NCBI GenBank assembly: GCA_902495085.1
Contig: CABUWA010000080.1
Coordinates: 1 to 8,515 of the forward strand
DNA: 8,515 nt
Source of the DNA: an uncultured Collinsella sp.
GTDB taxonomy: Bacteria > Actinomycetota > Coriobacteriia > Coriobacteriales > Coriobacteriaceae
Direction: 5' to 3'
A model generated the notes under the pieces. That model was not told the origin of the DNA and did not search any database. It was given only the letters and a program-made list of their open reading frames with translations. Below are positions 1 through 5,243 of this stretch, one piece after another (position 1 is the first letter of the stretch; every line of letters begins with the position of its first letter). The translations under genes and the position numbers were made by a program.

Positions 1-316
1 CCCACACCACCGTGGTCTCGCGCTGGTTGGAGATACCGATGGCGGCGATGCGGTCAGAATGGATGCCGCTCTTAAACTGGACCTCCATCATCACGCCGAT
101 CTGGCTGGCAAGCACCTCCATGGGGTCTTGCTCTATCCAACCGGGACGCGGGAAGCTGGTTTTGACGCTACGACGTGCCTGCGCGACGATGCAGCCGTAC
201 TCGTCGACGATCGTCGCAAGTACCGAGGTGGTGCCGCAGTCGAGCGCCATGATGTAGGAACCGCCAAAGTTAAACGAGGCATCTTCCATGCCCAGGCTGC
301 CCAGATTCAACGACAT
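1..316 (-). CDS. glpK: Glycerol kinase, N-terminal part (cut by window edge)
   Basis: ATP-dependent kinase of the FGGY family that turns glycerol into sn-glycerol 3-phosphate in the cytoplasm. Only the first 105 codons are in the window; the frame is open at base 1. After about 20 extra N-terminal residues it reads YIMALDCGTTSVLATIVDEY, the phosphate-binding first motif of the family, then FPRPGWIEQDPMEV and IAAIGISNQRETTVVW, both near-diagnostic for glycerol kinase rather than other FGGY sugar kinases. The usual DQGTTS is DCGTTS here. The ATG at 316 is chosen because AAAGGTG sits just upstream on the minus strand; starts at the internal Met codons 10 or 23 are possible and would remove the extension. 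Only 13 bases separate it from the tsaC stop, so the two are probably co-transcribed. Family assignment is firm; the exact start is less so. Confidence 0.93.
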   Translation of the reverse strand, partial: MSLNLGSLGMEDASFNFGGSYIMALDCGTTSVLATIVDEYGCIVAQARRSVKTSFPRPGWIEQDPMEVLASQIGVMMEVQFKSGIHSDRIAAIGISNQRETTVVW

Positions 317-329
317 CGCTTACACCTTT

Positions 330-1073
330 CTATTGCATCGGGTCGGACAGGACCCGTTCGATCTCTGATGCGGGAAGTGCGCCTTGGCGCAGGATCTGGA
401 GCCCGCCGTGCTGGAACGACACGATGGTCGAGGCGTCGCGACACGGGGTCTCGCCGGCGTCGACGGCAACATCGACCCCCTCCAGGATGCGCTCCTCCAC
501 CGTGACAAAACTTGCCGGCGCGGGCGCGCCATGCGTGTTGGCGCTGGTGCAGGCAAGAGGGCTGCCGCAGGCGCGGATGAGCGCTTGCACCACGGGCGAG
601 GCCGAAGCGCGAAGTGCCACCGTGTCGTCGGCGGCGCGCATAAAGGTCGGCACGCAGGGGGCCGCCTTGACCACGATAGTCAGGGCTCCCGGCCAGCATC
701 GTCGCGCGAGTACGCGAGCCTCTTCGGGGATATCCACGCCATAGCGGTCGAGTGCTTCGGCATTATCAACCAGCCAGGCGACCGTTTGGGTGAGCTTGCG
801 CTGCTTGAGGGTAAAGATGCGGCGGTAGCCGGTACCGAGCGCAGGGACCGCGGCGCCATTGACGACAGCCTGCGGATCGCGCGGCCACGATGGGAATTCG
901 CTTGTATCTTGGGGTACGGCGTCCGAGAAGGCGTTGACCGCCACGGCGACACCGTAGACGGTCTCGGTCGGGATCAAGGCCAGGCCGCCGCGGCCGAGCA
1001 CCTCGGCCGTGCGCTCGACGGCGAGCCGATGCGGCTCGCGCGTTCCCTCGTATACCCGATAGACCGTCTGCAT
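330..1073 (-). CDS. tsaC: L-threonylcarbamoyladenylate synthase (TsaC/Sua5/YrdC family)
   Basis: Makes threonylcarbamoyl-AMP from threonine, bicarbonate and ATP, the first step of t6A modification at position 37 of ANN-decoding tRNAs. The 247-residue protein shows the YrdC fold motifs in order: PTETVYGV (35-42), LKQR (89-92), CWPGALTIVV (126-135), DTVALR (150-155), SAN (177-179) and ILRQG (227-231). It lacks the extra C-terminal Sua5 domain, so it is the short TsaC type. Oddities: about 30 residues are inserted between PTETVYGV and LKQR, and the proline and lysine that normally follow this motif (KxRPxxKPL, KQRPVDKGL in E. coli) are replaced by KLTQTVAW. The ATG at 1073 has AAGGGG about 11 bases upstream. 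It belongs functionally with prfA and prmC, from which the toxin-antitoxin pair separates it, and its stop overlaps the glpK ribosome-binding region. Activity is inferred, given the altered motif. Confidence 0.88.
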   Translation of the reverse strand: MQTVYRVYEGTREPHRLAVERTAEVLGRGGLALIPTETVYGVAVAVNAFSDAVPQDTSEFPSWPRDPQAVVNGAAVPALGTGYRRIFTLKQRKLTQTVAWLVDNAEALDRYGVDIPEEARVLARRCWPGALTIVVKAAPCVPTFMRAADDTVALRASASPVVQALIRACGSPLACTSANTHGAPAPASFVTVEERILEGVDVAVDAGETPCRDASTIVSFQHGGLQILRQGALPASEIERVLSDPMQ

Positions 1074-1091
1074 GTGTATGCCAGCCCCTTA

Positions 1092-1160
1092 CGCTCTGGT
1101 GAAAGTTTGTTTACTGAGGGGCATTCTCGCACGAAACATTCAGCCTATTTGCCCAGAGCG
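1092..1160. repeat. Long-range inverted repeat upstream of tsaC
   Basis: CGCTCTGG at 1092-1099 is the exact reverse complement of CCAGAGCG at 1153-1160, with 53 bases between. It lies in the 148-base gap between the antitoxin stop and the tsaC start. It could fold in the leader RNA and bring the ends of the leader together, or be chance. I see no clear sigma-70 promoter and no T-run terminator in this gap. Confidence 0.35.
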
Positions 1161-1221
1161 CATGTTGGTTTGGTGAGCGGCTCTAGTAGTCGGTGAAAGT
1201 GAGGGGGTTAATTGAAGATTT

Positions 1222-1524
1222 TTAGCGCGCAAGCGTAACGGTACGATCGGGAAACTCGATGCTTGCAACCAGTTTTCCGCCGAGGCTCTCTGCGTACCTG
1301 CTCAGCGTGTCGAGCCTCATCGAACCCAACTCCCCACGCTCGAGCTCGGATACACGTTTTTGAGAAACGCCCATCGACTGGGCGACCGACGCCTGTGTTA
1401 GATCTTTTAACCTGCGAATCTGAGCAAGCTTATAGGCTTCGATACGATCGCGAGTCCTCTCCTGCTCGGCGGTAATGGAGTCGCGTGTTATCCCGCGAGA
1501 TTCCATATACTCATGTAGTTCCAT
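1222..1524 (-). CDS. higA: HigA-type antitoxin, XRE-family helix-turn-helix protein
   Basis: DNA-binding antitoxin that would neutralise the toxin encoded just upstream and repress the pair's promoter. The 100-residue protein has a charged N-terminal helix, an XRE/Cro helix-turn-helix around residues 42-63 (LTQASVAQSMGVSQKRVSEL), and the C-terminal form LDTLSRYAESLGGKLVASIE that is common in HigA-like antitoxins. Its ATG lies inside the toxin gene, with a 14-base overlap, and a strong AAGGAGG site (bases 1535-1541 of the opposite strand) precedes it by 10 bases, which suggests translational coupling. Toxin-first order is typical of HigBA and unlike most RelBE or MazEF pairs. The type II toxin-antitoxin assignment is well supported by sequence and arrangement; the symbol is by family resemblance. 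Confidence 0.87.
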   Translation of the reverse strand: MELHEYMESRGITRDSITAEQERTRDRIEAYKLAQIRRLKDLTQASVAQSMGVSQKRVSELERGELGSMRLDTLSRYAESLGGKLVASIEFPDRTVTLAR

Positions 1525-1906
1525 CTCGATCGAGCCTCCTTACGTGGCGACGGTATATTTGCTCGGCCCTTGGAATGTTGATCGCATACCAACCGTTCCA
1601 TTTTGCCCTTGACGATCCCGCTCGCGACTTATCACCCGCCAATAGCAATACCGCCTGGCGCTTGGGGTCAAAGGCGAAGAGGATGCGAATCACCTGCCCA
1701 CCACACGACGTCACTCTCAGCTCCTTTAAATGATGAAGCTTCGAGCCCTTTACGCGGTCAACCAGCGGACGACCAAGGCTGGGACCTTCCTTCTCGAGCA
1801 CCAAAAGGTCTGCATAAATCTGCTTCAGCGTAGCTTCATCCTGCTCATCAAGCCAAGGTTCAATGTAATCAAGCACGATACGGTACCGATGCAGCTGATT
1901 TGACAT
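1511..1906 (-). CDS. higB: HigB/RelE-superfamily toxin (phage Gp49-like)
   Basis: Probable ribosome-dependent mRNA endonuclease toxin of the RelE/ParE superfamily, Gp49/HigB branch. The 131-residue protein carries the branch signature: LGRPLVDRVKGSKLHHLKEL (44-63), a central strand pair IRILFAFDPKRQAVLLLAGD (73-92), and a tail with IPRAEQIYRRHV. The basic and histidine residues around 54-64 and Arg74 are where family members place RNA-contacting or catalytic residues. The ATG at 1906 follows GAAGGAGA at good spacing. A short promoter with a palindrome sits immediately upstream, so the pair is its own transcription unit even though it lies between prmC and tsaC. The protein is slightly longer at the C-terminus (RRLDRDGTT) than typical relatives. 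There is no sign of inactivation. Confidence 0.86.
   Translation of the reverse strand: MSNQLHRYRIVLDYIEPWLDEQDEATLKQIYADLLVLEKEGPSLGRPLVDRVKGSKLHHLKELRVTSCGGQVIRILFAFDPKRQAVLLLAGDKSRAGSSRAKWNGWYAINIPRAEQIYRRHVRRLDRDGTT
1535..1541 (-). promoter_or_regulatory. Antitoxin ribosome-binding site inside the toxin gene
   Basis: On the minus strand this reads AAGGAGG, a near-perfect Shine-Dalgarno, 10 bases before the antitoxin ATG at 1524 and inside the last codons of the toxin frame. It fixes the antitoxin start and would give the antitoxin efficient translation relative to the toxin. Confidence 0.7.
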
Positions 1907-1915
1907 ACCTTTCTC

Positions 1916-1930
1916 CTTCTATAGTAGAAG
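1916..1930. promoter_or_regulatory. Palindromic operator candidate of the higBA promoter
   Basis: CTTCTA-TAG-TAGAAG: two perfect 6-base arms around a 3-base centre, covering the probable -10 element and ending 10 bases before the toxin ATG. HigA-type antitoxins repress their own promoters by binding palindromes placed like this. The palindrome is seen; its role as operator is inferred. Confidence 0.55.
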
Positions 1931-1948
1931 TTTTACGGTATATTGCAA
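1921..1948 (-). promoter_or_regulatory. Probable higBA promoter
   Basis: On the minus strand TTGCAA (1948-1943) is followed after 16 bases by TACTAT (1926-1921), a reasonable sigma-70/SigA pair. The -10 box lies inside the 15-base palindrome, so a bound repressor would block polymerase. A second imperfect symmetric element centred on TTGCGCAA (1957-1964) lies upstream, just past the prmC stop. Confidence 0.5.
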
Positions 1949-1981
1949 GGACAAACTTGCGCAAATGTCTATTTATTCAGC

Positions 1982-3232
1982 TTAAATACGCTGTTTGGGC
2001 TCGGTGACGATAGCTCGGACGATGCGGGGACGATCGGTGAGGTCGCGGACGATGCGCACGTCCGAAAGACCCGCCTGGCGGCAGAGCTCGGCGGCGGCGT
2101 CGAGGGCGCCCTCATAGAGCTCGCAGGCAAACAGGCCGCCGGCACACAGCATATAGGGCGCCGCATTGAGCAGGCGGCGGAAGATATCAAGGCCGTCGGC
2201 ACCGCCCTCGAGCGCCAGGTCGGGCTCAAAGTCCTTGACCTCGTGCGGCAGCGAGCGCATGACGCCGGTCGGAATGTAAGGTGGGTTGGAGACGAGCACA
2301 TCAAAGGTGCCCCACTCGTCGTGGGGAATGGAGCTCACCAAGTTGGTGAGGCTGAAGGCAACCTCATCTGCCGTGAGGCCGAGCGCGTCGCGGTTTTTGG
2401 TGGCCAGATCGATGGCGCGCGGCTCGATATCGGTGGCGGTGCAGGTAACGTGGCCGCGGCGCTCCCAGACAAGGGAGAGCGAGATGCAGCCCGTTCCGCA
2501 GCCGACCTCGAGAACGCGGGCAGTGCAGGGCTTGGCTGGGGCAGGCGCAGCGGCATCCTGAGCTGAAGCCGTCTCCTGGCCGGCACCCTCGATGGCGATG
2601 CCGTATTCGTCGAGCTCGGCCTCGGCGGCTTCCGCGGCTTCGGCTTCTGCTGCCTGCGCGGCGGCTTCCTCGGCCTCGCGGTCGGCCAATTCCTCGGCAT
2701 AGGCGCGACTGCCCAGCACATCGCCGCCCAGCGCCGCCTCGTCGGCGGCCGTGAGGTTGGCGGCACGGCGCTCAGCGGTCGCGCGTTCGTCTGCCAGCGC
2801 GGCCTCAGCTTTGCGGGCCTGCTCGACCTCATCGTTCCAAGGCAGCTCAACACGCTGACGGGCGGCAGCCTCGGGGCTCAGCACCTCGGCATCCAGATAA
2901 TTGAGGACTTCCTCGACGAGCATCTCGGTTTCGGGGCGCGGGATGAGCACACCGGGGGCGCACGCGACGTCGATCATGCGAAACTGCGTGCTGCCCGTGA
3001 TGTATTGCAGCGGCTCGCCCTTAGCGCGGCGGACAACGGCCGCATGCATGGTCTCGAGCTGGGCCGCGTTAAGCGTCTCGTCCATACGCATATATAGGTC
3101 AATGCGCGCCAGGCCCGTGGCGGCGCACAGCAGCCACTCGGCAGAAAGACGGGGGTGCTCCTCGCCGCGCTCGGCCAGGTACTCCTTGGTCCACTCGAGA
3201 CAACGCTTGATGGTCCAAATCTCGTTTGCCAT
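1982..3232 (-). CDS. prmC: Release factor glutamine methyltransferase, with large acidic insertion
   Basis: PrmC (HemK) uses S-adenosylmethionine to N5-methylate the glutamine of the GGQ motif in release factors. Seen in the 416-residue product: the N-terminal helical substrate-binding domain (1-105) ending in IPRPETEMLVEE (97-108), SAM motif I EVGCGTGCI (242-250), the catalytic NPPY loop (316-319), and the family tail GGADGLDIFRRLL (343-355). Relatives are usually about 280-290 residues; the excess is a roughly 120-residue stretch (about 116-235), rich in Ala and Glu, between the helical and Rossmann domains. I choose the ATG at 3232 because AGAGGGGAGG lies 5 bases upstream and the next residues match PrmC. 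An in-frame TTG at 3307 would add 25 residues with no family resemblance, and the likely promoter overlaps it. It lies downstream of prfA, its substrate gene, as in many bacteria, but across a 605-base gap. Confidence 0.93.
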   Translation of the reverse strand: MANEIWTIKRCLEWTKEYLAERGEEHPRLSAEWLLCAATGLARIDLYMRMDETLNAAQLETMHAAVVRRAKGEPLQYITGSTQFRMIDVACAPGVLIPRPETEMLVEEVLNYLDAEVLSPEAAARQRVELPWNDEVEQARKAEAALADERATAERRAANLTAADEAALGGDVLGSRAYAEELADREAEEAAAQAAEAEAAEAAEAELDEYGIAIEGAGQETASAQDAAAPAPAKPCTARVLEVGCGTGCISLSLVWERRGHVTCTATDIEPRAIDLATKNRDALGLTADEVAFSLTNLVSSIPHDEWGTFDVLVSNPPYIPTGVMRSLPHEVKDFEPDLALEGGADGLDIFRRLLNAAPYMLCAGGLFACELYEGALDAAAELCRQAGLSDVRIVRDLTDRPRIVRAIVTEPKQRI

Positions 3233-3237
3233 GGGGC

Positions 3238-3247
3238 CCTCCCCTCT
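3238..3247 (-). promoter_or_regulatory. prmC ribosome-binding site (decides the start)
   Basis: Minus strand AGAGGGGAGG, ending 5 bases before the ATG at 3232. It supports the 416-residue start over the longer in-frame TTG start at 3307. Confidence 0.7.
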
Positions 3248-3280
3248 TAAGCGCCGGGCGGCGCGCGAATGTCGGAGCAG

Positions 3281-3307
3281 ATTGTACGCGAGGCCAGCGC
3301 TTGGCAA
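3281..3307 (-). promoter_or_regulatory. Probable prmC promoter
   Basis: On the minus strand TTGCCA (3307-3302) and TACAAT (3286-3281) are separated by 15 bases; reading CTTGCC as the -35 gives 16. TACAAT matches the -10 consensus at five of six positions. Transcription would start near 3274, about 40 bases before the prmC ATG. Together with the hairpins downstream of prfA, this suggests prmC is not simply read through from prfA. Confidence 0.45.
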
Positions 3308-3480
3308 GGGACGATTGAAGGCAATTATCGAGAATCAGCCCAGAATTTTGCTTGGAACCCATCTGAAGTGCCCATTCGTCGACGTCTAAATCTGCATCCG
3401 TCAAGCTTTTGGCAAGGTTGACCCAAAACTGACCAATATCTAACCAAGAACTTGCCACATCGCTTGACGCGCGACGCATC

Positions 3481-3513
3481 AAAAATCGCCCCGCGACTTC
3501 TTGGACGATTTTT
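3481..3513 (-). terminator. Terminator-like hairpin, possibly bidirectional
   Basis: AAAAATCGCCC (3481-3491) faces GGACGATTTTT (3503-3513) across an 11-base loop. As minus-strand RNA the arms pair over 11 positions with one G-U, ending in five U residues that are also part of the stem. As plus-strand RNA one pair is a mismatch. The A-tract/T-tract design suits an intrinsic terminator in either direction, but its distance from prfA (over 300 bases) makes its role unclear. Confidence 0.45.
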
Positions 3514-3575
3514 CGAGCAATATTTTCAATAGCAGATGCACGCCATTGATTACTTTCAGCAGGTAGACAGCTTAA

Positions 3576-3602
3576 ATGTTATCAAAGCCGTTTGAATAAC
3601 AT
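3576..3602. repeat. AT-rich hairpin with one bulged base
   Basis: ATGTTAT CAAA (3576-3586), loop GCCG (3587-3590), TTTG A ATAACAT (3591-3602): eleven pairs with a single A bulge at 3595. There is no T-run, so it is not a typical terminator. It sits at the upper end of the AT-rich island and could mark the end of an inserted or repeated element. Confidence 0.45.
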
Positions 3603-3720
3603 CTCAAAGCAATGTGCCCAACCTAGTCATTTAAGAACGTCCCCAATGACCACCGCATCCGGAACAAGGCAACGCCGCAGGTAGAGGACGGACAGCGAGC
3701 GGGTCGCATTTGAGACAAGG

Positions 3721-3776
3721 TGACGTGAAACGAAAGGGCGCTGACCTTCTGGTCGCGCCCTTGAAGTTGAACGTCA
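3721..3776 (-). terminator. Nested stem-loop downstream of prfA, probable terminator
   Basis: GGGCGC-T-GACC (3736-3746), loop TTCT (3747-3750), GGTC-GCGCCC (3751-3760): ten GC-rich pairs with one bulge. On the minus strand the stem is followed by TTTCGTTT, a fair U-rich tail, so it could end prfA transcripts about 75 bases past the stop. An outer pair TGACGT (3721-3726) and ACGTCA (3771-3776) encloses the stem and is not needed for termination. Confidence 0.55.
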
Positions 3777-3812
3777 GATTGTCCAAATGCGGCCCGCGCA
3801 GCGTCGGCTGGT

Positions 3813-3834
3813 CCGCCGTTCGGTAGAACGGCGG
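3813..3834. repeat. Perfect 9-base stem-loop right after the prfA stop
   Basis: CCGCCGTTC (3813-3821), loop GGTA, GAACGGCGG (3826-3834). It begins 3 bases after the prfA TAG on the minus strand. There is no T-run, so it is more likely an mRNA 3'-end stabiliser or a Rho-independent site needing help than a canonical terminator. Confidence 0.5.
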
Positions 3835-3837
3835 AAC

Positions 3838-4905
3838 CTAAACGGCCTGTGCCAGCTTCTCGGCTCGCTCGGCGGCGGCGAGCGCCTCGATGACGGTGCC
3901 GAGCTGATCGCCCAGAAGGACGCCGTTGTAGGTGGAGTTGAAACCGATGCGGTGATCGGTCACGCGGTCCTGGGGCTGGTTATAGGTACGGATCTTCTCG
4001 GAACGGTTGCCGTGGCCGATCTGGCTCTGGCGCTCGGCACCGAGCTCTGCCTGCTGCTTCTCGAGCTCCATCTCGTACAGACGAGCGCGCAGCATCTGCA
4101 TGCAGACTTCGCGGTTCTGAATCTGGGAGCGCTGTTCCTGCGACTGCACCACGGTGTTGGTGGGCAGGTGGGTGATGCGCACGGCAGAATAAGTGGTGTT
4201 AACGCACTGACCGCCAGGGCCGGAGGCGCAGTAGGTGTCAATGCGCAGGTCGGACTGGTTGATCTGGACGTCGATCTCCTCGGCCTCGGGAAGCACGGCG
4301 ACAGTTGCCGTGGAGGTCTGGATACGGCCCTGGGACTCGGTCTTGGGAACGCGCTGGACGCGGTGCACGCCGGACTCGAACTTCATGACGGAGTAGACGC
4401 GGTCGCCCTCGACCTTGAACTCGATGGACTTAAAGCCGCCGGCCTCGCTGGGGCTGGAATCGAGCACGGTGGTCTTCCAGCCGCGCGATTCGCAGAAGCG
4501 CTGGTACATCTTGTACAAGTCGCCGGCGAAGATGGCCGCCTCGTCGCCACCGGCGGCGGAGCGAATCTCGACGATGGTGTTCTTGTCGTCGTTGGGGTCA
4601 CTCGGGATGAGCATGTACTTGATGTCTTCCTCGAGCTGGGGAAGCTTTTCCTCGTTCTCGGAGATGTCCATCTGGAGCATCTCCTTCTCGTCCGCATCGC
4701 TGGTGTCGCGGAGCATCTCCTTGGCGGCCTCGATGTCATCGAGCGCGCCGATGTATTCGCGCGAGGCAGCGATGAGGTCGGACTGGTGTGCGTACTCCTT
4801 GTTGAGACGCGTGAACTCCTTGATGTCGGAGGCGACGGCCGGGTCGGAAAGCTTCTTCTCGAGCTCCTCGTAGGCCTTAATGATCTTTTCGAGCTTGTCG
4901 CGCAT
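3838..4905 (-). CDS. prfA: Peptide chain release factor 1
   Basis: Cytosolic class I release factor that recognises UAA and UAG in the ribosomal A site and triggers peptide release. The 355-residue protein has the expected RF1 length and landmarks: a coiled-coil domain 1 (about 1-100), SAAGGDEAAIFAGDLYKMY (116-134), the tripeptide anticodon region RVPKTESQGR with PxT at 187-189 (RF1 type, not the SPF of RF2), the catalytic GGQ at 231-233 in ASGPGGQCVNTT, and the tail NQPQDRVTDHRIG. There is no in-frame stop or programmed frameshift of the RF2 kind. The ATG at 4905 follows AAGGAG at 8 bases. Gln233 is the residue expected to be methylated by the PrmC encoded downstream. A stem-loop follows the stop directly. 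Assignment is secure. Confidence 0.97.
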   Translation of the reverse strand: MRDKLEKIIKAYEELEKKLSDPAVASDIKEFTRLNKEYAHQSDLIAASREYIGALDDIEAAKEMLRDTSDADEKEMLQMDISENEEKLPQLEEDIKYMLIPSDPNDDKNTIVEIRSAAGGDEAAIFAGDLYKMYQRFCESRGWKTTVLDSSPSEAGGFKSIEFKVEGDRVYSVMKFESGVHRVQRVPKTESQGRIQTSTATVAVLPEAEEIDVQINQSDLRIDTYCASGPGGQCVNTTYSAVRITHLPTNTVVQSQEQRSQIQNREVCMQMLRARLYEMELEKQQAELGAERQSQIGHGNRSEKIRTYNQPQDRVTDHRIGFNSTYNGVLLGDQLGTVIEALAAAERAEKLAQAV

Positions 4906-5139
4906 GGCGGGACTCCTTTATGTGCGTGAAGGCGAAAATCGGCAGAGTTGATGGGGCGCGCAGCGCCACTGCGGGGGTAAGCCCAGCTAGAACATGTCGA
5001 TCTTCAGATACATGCGCATCCCTTCGCGTATGAGGTACATAGTTGCGGTCTAACCCATACATGATAGCGTGCGCAGGCATACCTGCATATAACCCGCACG
5101 GAATGCGACAAAGGGTCAGTCTCTTTCCTTGAATACAAC

Positions 5140-5214
5140 TTCATCCGAACGCCTCCCGCATTCATCCGCACATATACGGATAAATTTGGGAATCCGATAC
5201 CCTGAGGGCCGGAT
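5140..5214. repeat. Cluster of ATCCG / CGGAT words
   Basis: ATCCG at 5143-5147, 5164-5168 and 5192-5196, and its reverse complement CGGAT at 5177-5181 and 5210-5214. The first two lie inside the longer direct repeat TTCATCCG (5140-5147 and 5161-5168), spaced 21 bases, about two helical turns. Could be protein-binding sites of a regulator or of a transposase at an insertion-sequence end. Confidence 0.45.
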
Positions 5215-5224
5215 CGGCCGGCCC
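5206..5224. repeat. GC-rich stem-loop upstream of the transposase remnant
   Basis: GGGCCGG (5206-5212), ATCGG, CCGGCCC (5218-5224): seven perfect pairs, ten bases before the remnant's ribosome site. Insertion sequences often carry a hairpin here that limits outside transcription or translation of the transposase; that role is inferred. Confidence 0.4.
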
Positions 5225-5243
5225 CGGGAGATCGGAGGACGCC

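Larger units (their letters stand above)
3308..3837. other. Gene-free stretch between prfA and prmC
   Basis: Unusually long for this gene pair. Bases about 3310-3620 are visibly richer in A and T than the surroundings; 3640-3837 returns to high GC. It holds hairpins at 3481-3513, 3576-3602, 3736-3760 and 3813-3834, a short inverted repeat GTCATT/AATGAC (3626-3631 and 3645-3650), and an open minus-strand frame with no convincing start. I see no tRNA, riboswitch or intact gene. It may be a dispersed repeat or the remains of an inserted element; that is an inference. Confidence 0.55.
4906..5243. other. Gene-free stretch upstream of prfA
   Basis: Should contain the prfA promoter, but I cannot pick one with confidence: TATCAT (minus strand, near 5060-5065) is the best -10 candidate and lacks a good -35. 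It holds a small palindrome GCAGG-CATA-CCTGC (5073-5086), a GC-rich hairpin (5206-5224), and five copies of ATCCG/CGGAT between 5143 and 5214. The open frames crossing it show no family resemblance or ribosome site. The part nearest 5243 is probably the left flank of the decayed insertion sequence. Confidence 0.5.

Noticed and set aside
384..1196. Plus-strand open frame of 270 codons opposite tsaC
   Set aside because: Shadow frame; no motif, and the minus strand encodes clear YrdC motifs.
1943..2566. Plus-strand open frame of 207 codons opposite prmC
   Set aside because: Antisense of the PrmC catalytic domain and linker; Ala/Gly-rich with no recognisable domain.
3233..3307. Extended prmC start at the in-frame TTG at 3307
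   Set aside because: The extra 25 residues resemble no PrmC, the ATG at 3232 has a strong ribosome site, and the likely promoter overlaps the extension.
3787..4929. Long plus-strand open frame of 380 codons opposite prfA
   Set aside because: Antisense shadow of a well-supported gene in GC-rich DNA; Leu/Val/Gly-rich translation with no family motif or ribosome site.
4986..5039. Tiny minus-strand frame (MYLIREGMRMYLKIDMF) as a leader peptide of prfA
   Set aside because: No usable Shine-Dalgarno, no attenuator-like alternative stems and no run of a regulatory amino acid.
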